Below, piece by piece: positions 35,683 to 48,600 of a stretch of 64,000 nucleotides of DNA (its first letter is position 1; each line of letters opens with the position of its first letter). This DNA comes from Zhengitettix transpicula (Eukaryota > Arthropoda > Insecta > Orthoptera > Tetrigidae). Location of the stretch: assembly GCA_037074705.1 (NCBI GenBank), contig CM073591.1, positions 91,981,532-92,045,531 of the forward strand, read 5' to 3'. The notes below the pieces were generated by a model. The model did not search any database. It was not told the origin of the DNA and saw only the letters and a list, made by a program, of their open reading frames with translations. The translations under genes were made by a program, and so were the position numbers.

Positions 35683-36094
35683 GTAAGTCTTGAGTTTTTA
35701 ATGCCATATTTATTATTAGAAATTACTTTCTATTTTAAAGTTACCATTAATATGTACCACATGCATACATGTGATTTAGTTTATTTAAACAGTCACAAAA
35801 AAAAATTGAACACGTTCGGTGTTCGAAACAACATTCTTTCAGCTGATTGTTCCCAATGAACTGAACCAATGTGTCTGTTTTTGCCAGACACAAATTAACT
35901 TGTATGTTGTTACGTGATATAACAAACTACTCGCGTAATGATCGAATTGTGGGAACCATAATCCATCATTTTCAGACAATGACGGACTCATTTGTCGGTC
36001 AGTGATTGGTAAAGGGATTAAACCATGTTGCATGTATACGTTCTGATCTGCCTTACATAATATACACTTCCTACTCCACTAACATTTAGCGAAT

Positions 36095-36114
36095 TTATAT
36101 ATATATATATATAT
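36095..36114. repeat. (TA)n microsatellite
   Basis: A short uninterrupted TA run of about 20 bp. Confidence 0.9.
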
Positions 36115-36165
36115 TGTAGTATACAAACTAATGAAAAATACAGCCATCACGTTGGAAGCAAATTA

Positions 36166-36975
36166 TGTAGTATTCGAATTATAATTGGAAATTTATAGGA
36201 TTTTTCCTTGAATTAAACAAATTTATTTAAAGATAAAAAAATTTTGTTACAAATTTTGATTTACTTTAATTTTTGTACAATATTTTAAAAAGATGCCACA
36301 GCTTTTAATGAGACTCAAAACATCAGGGCGGCTTACAGGTCCTCTAATAAATTATAGTTATTTGCAATTAGTACCAAAAGAGTTACACAAAAAATGCTAC
36401 TTAAATTTACAATAACATTAAAAAATCTAACAAATTTAGGGAAATATGACGGTAATTATATTTATATAAAAGTCTACAACACCAATTTATTTAGAACTGC
36501 TCTGGTACCGTATGAATTGTCCACTTTACAGTTATTTTCTTGTAAGAAAATATTTAATCAACAGGCCGTAACACTGATTATTATATTGTTTCACATCACT
36601 AAATTCCGTCGCCTCGCTAACAACTGTTCACGAATTTTACGTCGCCCTACTTATTATCACACAGCTTTACTTTAGAAGTATGTTAATGCCAAACGTTACA
36701 TGTGATATCTTCAGCCTTTATTCAGCATTGAATTTGCTGGTTGGTCTCCAAAACTAGACTCTTTCAACATGACCAGACCCGTCAGGCTCCCAAAACACAG
36801 AGTCAGTTTCCGCCAAAGTTCTCTTCATTACATACGCTTTTCCGACAATAATAAAGTAGCAACCTTTCCCGTCTCTGCATTCTTGCGCCACTCTGACTGT
36901 TTTTATAATGCTCTGGCCTCAAAATTACGCCGACAATACTATTAAGAAAAATTATTAAATAAAACTTTCATTACA
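36166..36975 (-). repeat. LTR-like repeat, family B, copy 1
   Basis: The block is collinear with 54982-55964. Shared landmarks are AATTATGTAGTATT at the left end, AATTTTTGTACA, GCCACAGCTTTTAATGAGAC, CAAAAGAGTTACA, GCTCTGGTACC, TCCAAAACTARACTC, and AAATTATTAAATAAAAC...TTCATTACA at the right end. It starts TGTA and ends TACA, the inverted dinucleotide pattern of LTRs. The leftward flank GTTGGAAGCAAATTA resembles a decayed version of the primer-binding-like flank of copy 2. Similarity continues about 11 bp past the right end (CATTGGTAATC), so that boundary may be slightly short. Confidence 0.65.
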
Positions 36976-37040
36976 CATTGGTAATCTAACACAATCACAC
37001 ACATAATACATAAAAATATAAAAATACATAAAAAAAATTA

Positions 37041-37581
37041 TTGGGCGCCAGCAGATATACATATAGTCTGCAAAAAATTAACAATAATTACCTCCGGCTT
37101 GGTTATGAAATCCTCCTTCTCTACAAGGTAATGTGGGCCGTTCGGTGGAAATTCATAAACAGAACTTAGTTCCGTACTGTGTAAAAAATCTTTAACTTCT
37201 GAAGGCACTTTACAGTAATGGTGACCCTTACTTTAACTTGTGGCGTCAGCTGACTTGCAGCGGATCACTGGTCTTGTAACTCCTTCTTCGGCCTCCCGCG
37301 ATGGACGTCTCTCCAAAACTTTTGTTCCTTACAGCTCGCCAAATTTTCCACCCTCTGGCCTCTCTCACTCCACTTTCAGTCCTTTCTCACTTCTCTGTCT
37401 GTCTCCTCACTTTCACCCGGGTTTGGAGTATATATTATTACTCCGCCCGCCCCCCAAACGATGCAAAAAAAAAGGGCGCGTACCCTCGGCTTCTTGGGGC
37501 CTCTCGGGCACACGTGCACGTTTAATTAATTCCTTCTTAGGCCCGCGGACAAAGGGCGGACGCTTACCGCTGTTATTCACT

Positions 37582-37587
<6 letters not shown>
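37041..37587 (-). repeat. LTR-like repeat, family C, next to a primer-binding-like site
   Basis: On the minus strand the block begins TGTAGTAGTG (37587) and runs to 37051, then TGGCGCCCAA (37050-37041). That decamer matches the primer-binding site start used by many LTR retrotransposons. The interior is GC-rich and pyrimidine-rich on the plus strand, with TATATATT (37432) and a CCGCCCGCCCCC box. No ORF of substance is conserved. It is probably a 5' LTR plus primer-binding-site stub of a truncated element. Only one copy is in the window, so boundaries rest on the terminal motifs alone. Confidence 0.5.
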
Positions 37588-37615
<28 letters not shown>

Positions 37616-37740
37616 GGAATAAAACATTTATATAAGGTAAAGATATATAAGATATGGATATATATCGGCTTAGATATCGATATAGATATCAGCTTAGACT
37701 TATATATATATATATATAATATAAAATTTTAGTAAATTTG
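37588..37740. repeat. (TA)n and GATATC-rich low-complexity tract
   Basis: A (TA)n run at 37588-37613 is followed by repeated GATAT/AGCTTAGA units and a second (TA)n near 37699-37720. Confidence 0.85.
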
Positions 37741-38368
37741 CTTAGGGTTTATATAATATAAAATAAGGGAATTGACTACATTTTGATTTCTATAAATTCT
37801 ATTCTGGCGTCTCAATCAAGAACATGAAGACAAAAAAGAAAGAAAAATTTATCTCTTTGTATGTTCGATTGAAGTTTTACCTGAGTCATTTATCCTTTAA
37901 ACCGAACTATTCGTTTAACACGTTATTTACATAAATTTGTGTGCAGTTTTAAATTAAATTTATACTGGTAAGTCATATTTTGATGTTTTCATAAATCATT
38001 TTTTAACTGTCAAAAAGTTGTTTACTTACAAAAACATATGGTTTTACGTGATACATAATTGTAAATTAATGAAAAGTTTATTTAGTTGCTCCATAAAAAT
38101 AAAAGTTGAGCTCTCCATATTTGCGATCTAATTAAATTCAACTTCCAAACATTAATCACAACCAAATGTAATATAGAAATATTACCAAACGTGATTTCAA
38201 TTTGTCAGAAATATCTTAATATTGAAATTTATGTAAATTAATATTTGAGTTAATTTTCGCATACTGTCCGTGCAATAATGATGAATTTTGTCTCAGTAAC
38301 TTTAGAGTGAAGAATAATTTAGTCGCCAGAAACAATTGATGTGAATATAAGAATTAAGATTTCTATAG

Positions 38369-38578
38369 ATGCTTATTTTTCTTTCGATAAAAGTAAACAA
38401 TAAGTCTACGGGTGACTGTTGCCCGAGATCGCAGGAAACGACTGAATTCTACAAGCCGAATTTCCGTAGGCGATGCCAATTTTTCAATGTCGTACCAGAA
38501 ATAATGGGTCGCGTGTTAGCTTACAAGAACCAAGCTCGTGTCACTAAGCTGCGTTCTGGAGTATTCGTAAAGGCCCAG
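38369..38578 (+). other. Exon-like open segment with strong donor
   Basis: An ATG at 38369 opens 70 codons of mixed, non-repetitive composition (for example STGDCCPRSQETTEFYK and MGRVLAYKNQARV) that end exactly at GCCCAG|GTAAGT. The donor is near-perfect and composition is distinctly richer than the flanks. The family is not recognised. It ends in phase 0, so it cannot splice in frame to the Frq exon at 56885, which needs two preceding codon bases. It may be a nested gene, a cryptic or non-coding exon, or chance. Confidence 0.3.
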
Positions 38579-38923
38579 GTAAGTCGTACAGCTGCAGCAA
38601 AGGAAGACACCACACACATTCTTTGCCGCTCGCAACGCTATCACGTCTTCTATTTTCAAAGCCCATTTACGGGTAATTGAAAACAGTGAAAAATTCGAAA
38701 TCTTGAATTGCAGACTATCCTATTTTTTATTAATTTATTTAAATAATAAGATATTTTACAGTAAATTTAGAAAGTTGTAAATAAATTTATTAATAATTCA
38801 AATTTCTTTCCACAATAACATAATTTCTACAGTCTCAGAATAAAAAATAATAAACCCAAACTGGATATGGTCATACAGTAGGAGCTTTCAAAACTGTTAA
38901 GCTTGTTACTTTCGAGAGGTTAT

Positions 38924-39030
38924 TCAAGTAATGGAAGAACCGTGGGAACGACACACACACTGTGTAGTAATTGGAAAAGTTTTGTTAGTGCGGTGTGTCG
39001 TTCTTAGGGTTCTTCCTTTACTTGAATCAC
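38924..39030. repeat. Inverted repeat, 35-bp arms
   Basis: ATTCAAGTAATGGAAGAACC (38924) and GGTTCTTCCTTTACTTGAAT (39007), plus the adjacent GGGAACGACACAC / GTGTGTCGTTC, form near-perfect arms around a short spacer. The hammerhead-like module at 39031 follows directly, so this is probably the body of a Penelope-type terminal hairpin. Confidence 0.75.
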
Positions 39031-39120
39031 CTGACGAAAGAAACAAGGATTGCAGAAAAGTTCTGTGGTATTTATTTAGCAATTATTTTTGTCTGTTACT
39101 AGGCTACTTATTTATCTGAA
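39029..39120 (+). repeat. Penelope-type tail with hammerhead-like core
   Basis: CTGACGA at 39031, an AAGAAACAAGGATTGC spacer, AGAAAAGTTCTGTGGTATTTAT, then TTTTTGTCTGTTACTAGGCTA. The order equals the modules at 2085, 59905, 60131 and 63722. The first core box fits the CTGANGA consensus, while the second has GAAAAG instead of GAAAC. Confidence 0.5.
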
Positions 39121-41118
39121 GACAAACTTGTATTAGGTTTTATTTTCCATATGGTTGCATAAATATAATATATTCGGTGCTACTCCAATTTTTACATTAA
39201 TTTAACAAACGATTTAATTAAAATAATTGGCACCAACTTACATTATATATGGTTATTTATTCCTACACAGATCATAGACATAATTTTGACATTATTACTA
39301 AGTGTATTTTAAATCATATATCTGATAAATTTCCGTGCAATTATGAATGTAATCTTTTTATCATTACCAGAAGGATGAATTTCTAGAAATAAATAAAGTG
39401 TCTCGGTAAAAAAAACTATTCATATTTATTTATTATTTATTTTTCTAGTCTCTTCTGTAGTATATAATAAATTGAAAAATAAATCAGCCTTAAATTTTAC
39501 GCTTTGTAATTTAATGTAATTATAATTGCTTGATTTTTAATTAATTCATTTTTCTTCTCCATCGCTCTCTTTTCGGCTCAAATGCAAATTTATTTACTAA
39601 ATACGACGATCATATTTTAACATCAATAAATTAACATCACATGATAATACAATAATTAGAAATGTGTAGATATATTTTTTTAATTATTGAATATATTTTA
39701 CCAATCATTGTATATTTGGTTCCTAGATCCTATATTTGAAACTCCTTGACATTCGTGCACTATAAAACTGTAGCATGTGTCCTTTCAGTCTTCTTTGAGA
39801 CTCCCGCAATGCTGAAAGCATTTCGAAAATTTGAATAAATTGATCTCTGGGTCGTCGTTGTACAAAGTTTCTTTCACTGCTGTGAACCCATTAATCTTCT
39901 AGTTAATTTTTACGGAGACATTATTTTCGTATTCACGTAGCATAGCAAACATTTAACGTTGTCGCCTCTTTCCAAGCCACACTCGGGGCTTTTATTAAAT
40001 TTTTATCAATATCCCTATAAAATTAATATTAATTAATAAAGTTAAATTTAATAATATGAAAAAATTAATGTTAATAAAATCTGAATGGTGGTTCTCATAG
40101 ATGAACGTATGTTGGATATTGATTTATCGACGGTCTGAACTTATTCAATGGACCCCATTAATAACAAAAAACGAAAGCTGCAGTGAAGTAAATAAATAAA
40201 ATTATGATAGAGAAGGTGAAATAAAAATGTTTCTAAAAACACGACAAGGTAAAGCCACAATAAGACGAGGGGCTCGTAATAGGAAGGTTGCATCCTGATT
40301 CTAATCTTTCAGGTAATTCTGTGTTAACAGGTCAAGACAGTGTCCTTCCTTCGTTCTCAATTAAGTAGCAAGAAACCTGAGTACAAAACTGAATAAAATC
40401 TGCACGATTTCTATGCGCCCTCAACAAATTCAGAATGTGTTACATAAGTTGGCAGTCTGGCAATCTTACCGGTTGACCTATTAGTCTGTATATATTGTAT
40501 TAGATGCAATGAAAATTTTAGACAAATATTCGCTTATGTATCAGTAGTTTGCAAACTTCATTGTTTGTTAATTCATTTTTATTTCAAAGATTATGCCATT
40601 TGGATTTAGATTAAGCATTAATAGTTAAAGAGTATCGCAAATAAGTAAACATTTATTAAAGCAAATGCTACGTACGGTCGGGTAAAACGTTTGGAAGCAA
40701 GCATGGAGAAAATGACGTTAAAAGTGAGCTTGTCGTTTAAGACCCAATTACAGTCTTTAAAAAGACGTTAGGCGTCATTAGCGTAATTAGGACTTTCAGT
40801 CTCTAGCACACAAAATTTGGCCGAAAAATATATTTTTTAAGAATGTTAACCTCTGTTGAAGTTCGCTGAAATCTGCGGTTGTGGTGAATGTGACTAAATT
40901 CAATGACACCAAGTGATTTAATCCCCTCCAACGTCGGTTTGAGAGATGATAAAGACAACGAATGTTTTATGAAAGATTGCACTGGTGTTTTGGGATCAGA
41001 AGGAGCAGAGAATACTTGAGGTTGGTAATAGATTAAAGTTAGTTGTCAGATAGATTCAGAGAGATATGCTGTTGAAGATGGTATTAAATAATTGTTGGGA
41101 AATTCTAGTTTCAGTAGT
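39121..41118. other. AT-rich intronic stretch, nothing recognised
   Basis: Anonymous AT-rich DNA without shared repeats or credible exons. Confidence 0.55.
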
Positions 41119-41142
41119 TGTGTGTGTGTGGGGGGGGGGGGG
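41119..41142. repeat. (TG)n-(G)12 tract
   Basis: TGTGTGTGTG followed by an unbroken run of about a dozen G residues. A poly-G this long is rare in such AT-rich DNA and may be a sequencing-difficult site. Confidence 0.9.
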
Positions 41143-41144
41143 AG

Positions 41145-41517
41145 TTAGTTACAAGATTTGTTGCAGCTCTTAACTAGGCGACAGACAGTACAAATTTTAT
41201 TTCCTTGGTCGAAACAGTTTTGCAACAAGCGATGACAATGAAAGATAACACCGGCAAACCCATGATGAACGATCTGTGTACCTATTCTGTCTTGCACGGA
41301 TTTCGCAACTTCTCCCATTCGGCTTACGTGGTAGGCCAAGCACCAGTCTCGTACCAGCGCTGCATGCCCCGTGTGGGTAACAGGAGCAGCTCCAATAAGA
41401 GCGTACCTGAACCGTAACAAAGAGTGCGTGGGCGACATACCTCATACTACTTTTACCACTACCGCTATTACTAGTAACAACAACAAAATCGGTACCGTGC
41501 AAATAAAGAAAAGTCAT
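41145..41517. other. GC-richer patch with opposed open frames
   Basis: Frames of 97 and 106 codons on the minus strand and 70 on the plus strand overlap here. None shows a recognisable domain. Composition differs from the flanks. It could be an old transposon scrap or regulatory DNA. Confidence 0.3.
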
Positions 41518-41589
41518 ACCTTATTGGAAATACTGAAAAAACATTTATTGGCTAAAATATTTAAATAGTAAAATTTGTCAAATCACAAT

Positions 41590-41608
41590 TATATATATAT
41601 ATATATAT
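41590..41608. repeat. (TA)n microsatellite
   Basis: Uninterrupted TA run of about 19 bp. Confidence 0.9.
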
Positions 41609-41719
41609 TATTAAATATTTAACTATAATAAACTAATTAATTTTTTGCTATTTCTATGTATTAATTTATGTATTTAACATAATGTAATAATTAAACGAGA
41701 GGCGTTTAATAAACAACAA

Positions 41720-42697
41720 ATTATTCAACTTTACAAACAATAGATTTTTTATCAATTATTTAACACAATTACAAATTTAAATATATCTCAGTCTCTCAGG
41801 GTCATAACTGGGTTTGATAATGGCGAATCATTATATTAATAATCTTATCTATAATTTACAATTAAAGAAAAATAAAGTTACTTGTCAATTAAATTATAAC
41901 AAAATTTAATTGCTAACAAAGTTAAACTAAAAAGATTGACTCTAATTAACAAATTTTAATCCTAAGAAGAGAACGAAATCTGACGGCTATCTTTTAATCA
42001 GGTTTTCATAATTAGTTGTTTTTATATTGTTACTCACGTCTTCCCAGCATTCCAGGATACCTTTAATTGTCGAAACACTACGGCGGGTTTTAAACTGCTT
42101 CTTCTCACAGATACTGCACTGATTCTAACTCAATATTTTATTCGTAGTCAGGAACCCGGATGATCCTCCTTTCGTCCTCTGGGTAGACCGCTTGCATTGG
42201 GTGACTTTTGCTAACTCTGGCTGGCTATGTGCACAAAAACTGTTTTGTGCTTAGCAGGTTTCGTCGTTATGTTCGAGTGAATATTTTGTCTTGAGAAAAA
42301 TGTTCAGGGACCAATCAACTCTGTTGAATGCTAATTCTCAATATTTCGCTGCAACTGTATTTCACCATATCATAATGCGATCTGCTCTATCGTTCTCCAA
42401 TTAACAGTTATTATTTGACGACGTCCCACCGCAAACTTTATCTTGTCAAACCTTGCGAACTGTACTTCACCATATTATAATGCGAACTCGGCTTCTCAAT
42501 ATCTTAATGCGACCTGCACTTCTCAATATCTTCCGGCCAACTGAACTCCCGTCTCGAAATTTGAGCGCACATACGCCTTCCGACAAAGGAAACAGTGTTT
42601 GGCTTGTCTATTGTTCTGTACCGCTGTAAAGAATAGATTTCTCTAACAATTCAGATTTTTAATTTCACAATTAATGTCTTAATTAATTGGCATTACA
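41720..42697 (-). repeat. LTR-like repeat, family A, copy 4
   Basis: Best match to 24730-25664 (landmarks given there), with an extra partial duplication near 42350-42530 in which AACTGTAYTTCACCATAT-TAATGCGA recurs. This short internal tandem makes the copy slightly longer. Right end CATTACA at 42697. Confidence 0.6.
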
Positions 42698-44860
42698 ATA
42701 TCTTATTAACATTAAGATGTTTAAGCATCGATATTTAAATGTTCTTAAAGTTAAAAACAATGTCTCAATAAAATTATTTAATAACTCAATTATTTCGGAA
42801 TTAAGACAAAAACATATCCCAATCTATGCACATGTATACATTTGAGTGGCATGCCTCTTTTTCCTCAAAGTAATTAATGTGTACGACATTATTAAAAATA
42901 ATCTTTATTATTTTATTATGTTCATTTAACTGCTCTTTCCGTCATATTTGCTTTCAATGAATTTTTGGTCTTCATTGACCAACTGTTACGGTGATTTATT
43001 GTAGTTCTTTTTAGTTAGTAATCACATATAAAAAAACTAATAATATAACTTCCCGGCACATTCCTAGAGTTTTCTATTACACCTACAAATATTTATACTT
43101 CCTGAATATATTAAGTTTTCAAAAACGACTCATAAAAACATATTATTAGTTTGTATTTAGAATAAGAGCCAGTTTTAAACATGGTGATCCTCAATACCTT
43201 ACGGTTATATAAATTATAAAATATTAAATTCATCACATAAATTTGATCAGTCGTTGACGAAAGAAAAGGCCCCAAATACTATGCGTATTGTTTTCTACCT
43301 AAAGCATATTTTCGTATATAATGTAAATAATGTTACAGAAATAATGAGAGAGTTAAAATATTAATAAGTTTTTTTATTTAATTTGGTCTCTAAACCTAAC
43401 ATCAACGTATATATTAAATAAATCATAAAATTAATTTGCATTATATATTTTTTGTCATCTTTCATTAAAGACATTACAATAATTTAATAATTTATTTCAG
43501 AAGCGATAACAAAATCAAAATTATATTTTCACTTTCAACTAAATGATAAGCACAAAGTGCCCGCCATTGCCTGCTTAATTTTAATTGTAGCTGTTGTCGG
43601 CTCTCAGAGTTCCCAAGTTCTTCGGCTCTTTAATCTCGATTGCACTTTTCACTGGTCTTCCGGCGTTGAATTTTCTCGTATCTTTTTTTTCAGAAGGGCC
43701 TTTTTCCACCAAGCCTCTGGCAAAGCCAGTGATTGCAGGAGCTTTTTAAGTGCAGTAATTGTGGGCTCAGCCAACCAGAAAATCTCACTTTTTTCAATGT
43801 CGGATAGAGCCGCATCTTAGATTTATTACCCATAAATTATTTATCACGATATTCCCTTTCAACGTTATATGCATTATAAAAATATGTGAATATGTTGATT
43901 TGTTGTGTAATATAATTTATTATATTATGTACGTGCTAGGGTAGTTTATTTGAACTTTATTTCATCGAATAAAATCTGGGAAATACATATGAAAGGTGCG
44001 TTGTTGGAAAAATGCCAATATTTTATTTCAATACGTGATATTATTAATAAAATATATATTACCTCATATATATGAAAGCCTATATACATAGTTAATTAAT
44101 AAAATGAGTAGTCTTTATTATTTGTTAGTCAAAGAAATTTATGATGTTGCAATTTTTCAGTTTACCTGTTTCTTTTATGAAAGTGAACTGATTTTTTCTA
44201 TTGGTTAATTTTCGCTGCGTCATATAGGAAATAAAAATTTAATCTCCTTTTTAACATTAATCACGGATTAGAATGGAAAAATCTCGACCGTATTGGGAAT
44301 TTTAGCTTAGTTTGCGATCAATTCTTATCCATAATTTTTTTATTCTAGGGTTCGTCGATAAATCGTGAACTTGTGGCTGGTAATGCGTCGTCAAATTAAT
44401 TTACATGTATTTCGGAAGATTTTAAGGCAATATTTATGCTGACGTTGACATGCATATACAGCGAAGCCGAATTCCAATAAAATATATTTTCAATTAAATA
44501 TCCGATAGTGACGACACCGAAATATAAGTTATCCAATATTTTATTGCATAAATTTTGCTACGTTCAAATCTGAAATATATTATCATTTAGTTTTCATTGT
44601 GGTGTACAAAATTATGTTTTAAAACTATTTCATGAGGTTTCGTTCCACGCAAATTATCGCCACAGCGATCTTTCCTTTATTTAAACCAGTTACAATATTT
44701 CATATCGAATTTATTTTCATTGGTTCTCTGAATAAAAAAAAACGCATCGAAATATTAACATCATTTGTACGTTACATTCTCTGGCGCGGAATTATTTCTT
44801 CGCGGAGTGTTTTCATTCTACTGATTACCATGGGCTTACCGAATGACAAACTCTGTAGAA
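42698..44860. other. AT-rich intronic stretch with one open patch
   Basis: Mostly anonymous. At 43820-43650 the minus strand has a short open frame with charged, amphipathic content (DAALSDIEKSEIFWLAE, then KKLLQSLALPEAWWKK) before a stop. It resembles a retroelement gag-type helix only in composition, and no family is claimed. Confidence 0.4.
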
Positions 44861-44864
44861 TTTT

Positions 44865-45152
44865 ATGGCTTGCTCAAGTAGCATGCGGGCCGAGTTCTTG
44901 GAACTAATTAAAGCGATTCATAAGGAAAGTCGTGAGCACAATGGTCCTGGATGCTGCGACCGCGACACCTGCAGTGGCGCTCGCCCCGCCCCCTTATCGA
45001 CCCTATGCTGCCACCCACGACCCGAGAAAGAACTGCAGTCCTCCCTCTTCACCCTTATTCCTATCCACTCGAATTTTATTTCCATCTCGTAGCTCGTTAC
45101 GGTGGCCTGTGTCCGTTTTCCTCTTCAAATGCGTACGCCGGGGACGCAAATA
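44865..45152 (+). promoter_or_regulatory. CpG-rich patch with GC box
   Basis: A GC-rich island inside the 21-kb intron has CGCCCCGCCCCC (44980), a GC-box/Sp1-KLF-type site, and many CpGs. Three short overlapping plus-strand frames are open only because of composition. It may be an internal promoter or enhancer of Frq, or a GC-rich repeat fragment. Confidence 0.25.
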
Positions 45153-48100
45153 ACCATTACTTAATCAAATTTAATATTGTTTTAAATTAATTCAATATGA
45201 ATGTGGTAATAGGAAGGTAATATGTTTAACGGGCGATACGGCATTTCCACAAGTACATGGGTACAGTGACACTAAAAATTCATCTACTTTCTTTTTGAGA
45301 CAGCAGGCTTTCTCATACAGCTTACAATAAATATATGTGACATCCGCATTAACGTGTTAAAAACAGTCTTCTTATTTCAAATCCTAAAATGAATCACTTT
45401 AAAAGGCGCCTGAGCTATGATAAACCGACTTCAATGATGATGTGAATATGGTCGCATTATAAAAACACAGTCACCAAATGTTGTACGAAAGAAACGCTTG
45501 TAAACTCGCTGAATTCGCGTATTTCAAATTAATTTTCCCCATTTATATTTCCTTAAATTGTCACGTAAATAATTTTATTCAGAAAACGTAGTTTCAAAAG
45601 CAGCGTTACATTTAACATCGTCATGCCCTTCTCATTACCCAATTTCCTGATGGTATTTAGCCTCTTACTTAATACACAAATCCCAGTTCGTATTCGAGCG
45701 GCCCCACATGCATATTTTTGTTGAAGTAGCATCAATGAAAATGTGTAACTAATCAAAAATGAGAATAATATCGCTCCTCGCGATACATTTCAAAGATCCA
45801 TTTTATAATCGATATCAATTTTATGAGGTCGCAATTCCGTATAAATCGTCATATATGACACTAATTTATTTTGAATTAGACTCCTTAAATGAGAGACATC
45901 AGTTATTAGAAAATGTATAAACAAACTATACTCACTGCAAGATAACATATATTCTGCATCTCTGCCGAGAACTGTCCTTCATACAATATTTGATTTATTA
46001 CGACGGTTGTCTTTATTAATTAATAAAAATATTTAAAATATTTTAACACGCCGATATCGGCAGCTGAACACAGAATAAAGCAAAAATACTCAAATAAATA
46101 TTACGACATATTTGAATTATTTTAGTCTAAATGAACACTATGGATATTTCAATAGATAATGTGTTTTTTCAGTTATTGACACATGTACACTTCTCGTAAA
46201 CATAACATTTTTCGAACAGCCTGTAAGTATAATGCTTATATATTTCAATAATTATGTCTGAACACGCTTTGAGCCCATGAAATCCAATCAAACTTTTCTA
46301 GCGATGGATATCCCTGGTGTCATGCGGGTTGCAATTATATTTTTAATGTCAAAAACTGTAGTTGATATTTTTCAACTAGCATTTAAATATAATATATAGT
46401 AAATATTTACAGGGAAGTTAGTTAACTTTTTATCTTAGGAACTCTGCTATATACTATCATAATAATATTTAAAAAATATTCATATCAACATCATTTTAAT
46501 AATTCAATTTAGACTAAATTATATTAATTAGTTTAGGTTTAACTTGAATCATTCACCTAACAGTTAAATTTATAAATAATTTTTCAATAATAGACAATTA
46601 CCTCACAGTGTTTGTTTCTGGTTCGTAAGAAACATGTGTACAAAATTTGGTCGAAATTGTCCCACGCATTTAAATTTGTATACGGAACATAAACATGAAC
46701 AATTTTATTTATTATATAATTAATCAATAAGAGACCATTCTTGAAGGCAGTCGTATTCGCAGCATTTGTGTATACTTTGGCTTACGTTCATACAAACAGG
46801 TTGTCTGCAATATTCGTTTCCCAATTATAATAAATTATATTTATACTTAACTTTACACATTCATCCATTTTGTTTCAGAAGTTTTCGATCGCAAATAAAT
46901 TCAAAGATCTAACTCATTCAAGGTCAAAGTATACATAATTAAAAATCCTTTAATATTTTGTAAAAACAATTAAATTTAAACGAAAGATTAATCACTTTTA
47001 TAATTTGAATCAATACATTTTCCAGGTCACTGCAAAAAGTCTCTTGATTTGGCATTTCTTTCAATACTTAACTGATTCAGAAACGTAGAGTTTATTCGTC
47101 ATTATCAACTTTAAGCCTCGTGATTACGATATTTGAAAATATCAATTTGAAAGTACTGAATAAGTTGTGACATCATTCATATGAGACGATAGTGCCGACA
47201 CCTCGCGCAGTCAAAATATTCCTGTGACACGCTTCAATATTATTTTTGTCTCATATTCCCAACATGAACATTCCCTATCAAACGTTTGGGGAAAAAATAG
47301 AAAATTCTGACAAACATTTTTCACGACTGCGAAAACAAATCTATGATAAGAAACGGCCCTATCTTAATAGCTGAGGCGCTTGATATAAGGACGCTCGCCG
47401 TAATGTTCGGCCCATTTCGCACTTACCAAAGCGTAATATCGCCTTCGGTACTTAGGATAACGCAGTGCTAACTTAAGCACTCAATAAAGTACTTGGGGTC
47501 TGATTACAGCAGTTCTGTAGCTTTATGATTTCACGCCCTTAACTGGAAACACGTTGCGTGAACTCTACAAACTCTCCCGACAATCTGTTATCCTCAATTA
47601 AATTATTACGCCTTTCGCACATTACACCAGATCCAATTTTTATTGACTTGTTTACACTCCTAATTGTTTGAGCATTCACATTTTGAAATAAACAAGTCTT
47701 TTTGCTTATTTTATTAATTTTGTTGTTTATTGCGATTTTCTCGTGAAGTAAAGTATTGTTCGTTGAAATTTGGATTTAAGTATTTATTATTAAAGTTTTA
47801 ATGGATAAATATAAATTTTATTCATAAGTATATTAAAATTAGTTTTACTAATATTAAGTTCAAAATTAATAATGAAATACAAGCTTCATAGTTTTACCTT
47901 ATATAACTAATATTCATTACAAATTAATTGACTTATTTAATAATTATGATGTTGGATATATTTAAACATACATACAACGTATATTGTTGGTTAAGTACAG
48001 CACGTATTAAAAATAAAAACTCATAATTAAAATTTTAAAATTTTTGGTTTTAAATTGTTTTTTATAATTATAAAAAATCTTAAATCTATTATTCATAATG

Positions 48101-48553
48101 ATCCAAGCCGATTTATCTCCAAAACGGTAATTTTTATGGGGCCAATATAAAAACTATAGACGACGAAAAACAGGTAGTTTTGATTGCTATATTGTATATT
48201 AGTTAAAATAATACAGAAATGTCATTATAAGGCTAAATACTTAAATAAAATATATTATATATTATTAGTGCAATGAAATTATTGTTAATTACCTTACGCA
48301 TTACTATTTAATTTCAACAAGTACAAAAAATTGTTTTGATAATAACCTTCCTGGGTTTCTTAAAACACGTTGTTATGCTCCTTTCGGTTACAATAGGTAG
48401 TTCAGATCGACCATTTATACCAAATTCTCCTCAAAATATACGACTTTATGATAAATTTTCGATTGATACAAATAAAAGTATTTGACAGCGTAAAAAATTA
48501 CAGTTTAAATGTAATTACTTTTTTGAATTTAGGTTTATAATACTCCAAATCCA
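45153..48553. other. AT-rich intronic stretch, nothing recognised
   Basis: No shared repeats or plausible exons noticed. Confidence 0.5.
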
Positions 48554-48600
48554 TTGTACACCTGAAGAAGTAGTATATTAATGACGATACGTCGTTGTAC
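48554..48600 (+). repeat. Hammerhead-like module
   Basis: TTGTACAC, CTGAAGA, a short AT hairpin region, GACGATACGTCG, TTGTAC. The flanking GTAC boxes could pair, as in the minus-strand module at 8509-8554, which shares TTGTACACCTGAAGA. The second core box (GATAC) departs from GAAAC. Confidence 0.35.

Noticed and set aside
38510..38578. Start of a ribosomal protein (MGRV...) in the intron
   Set aside because: Only the first residues resemble such a start; the following residues do not match any ribosomal protein I know.
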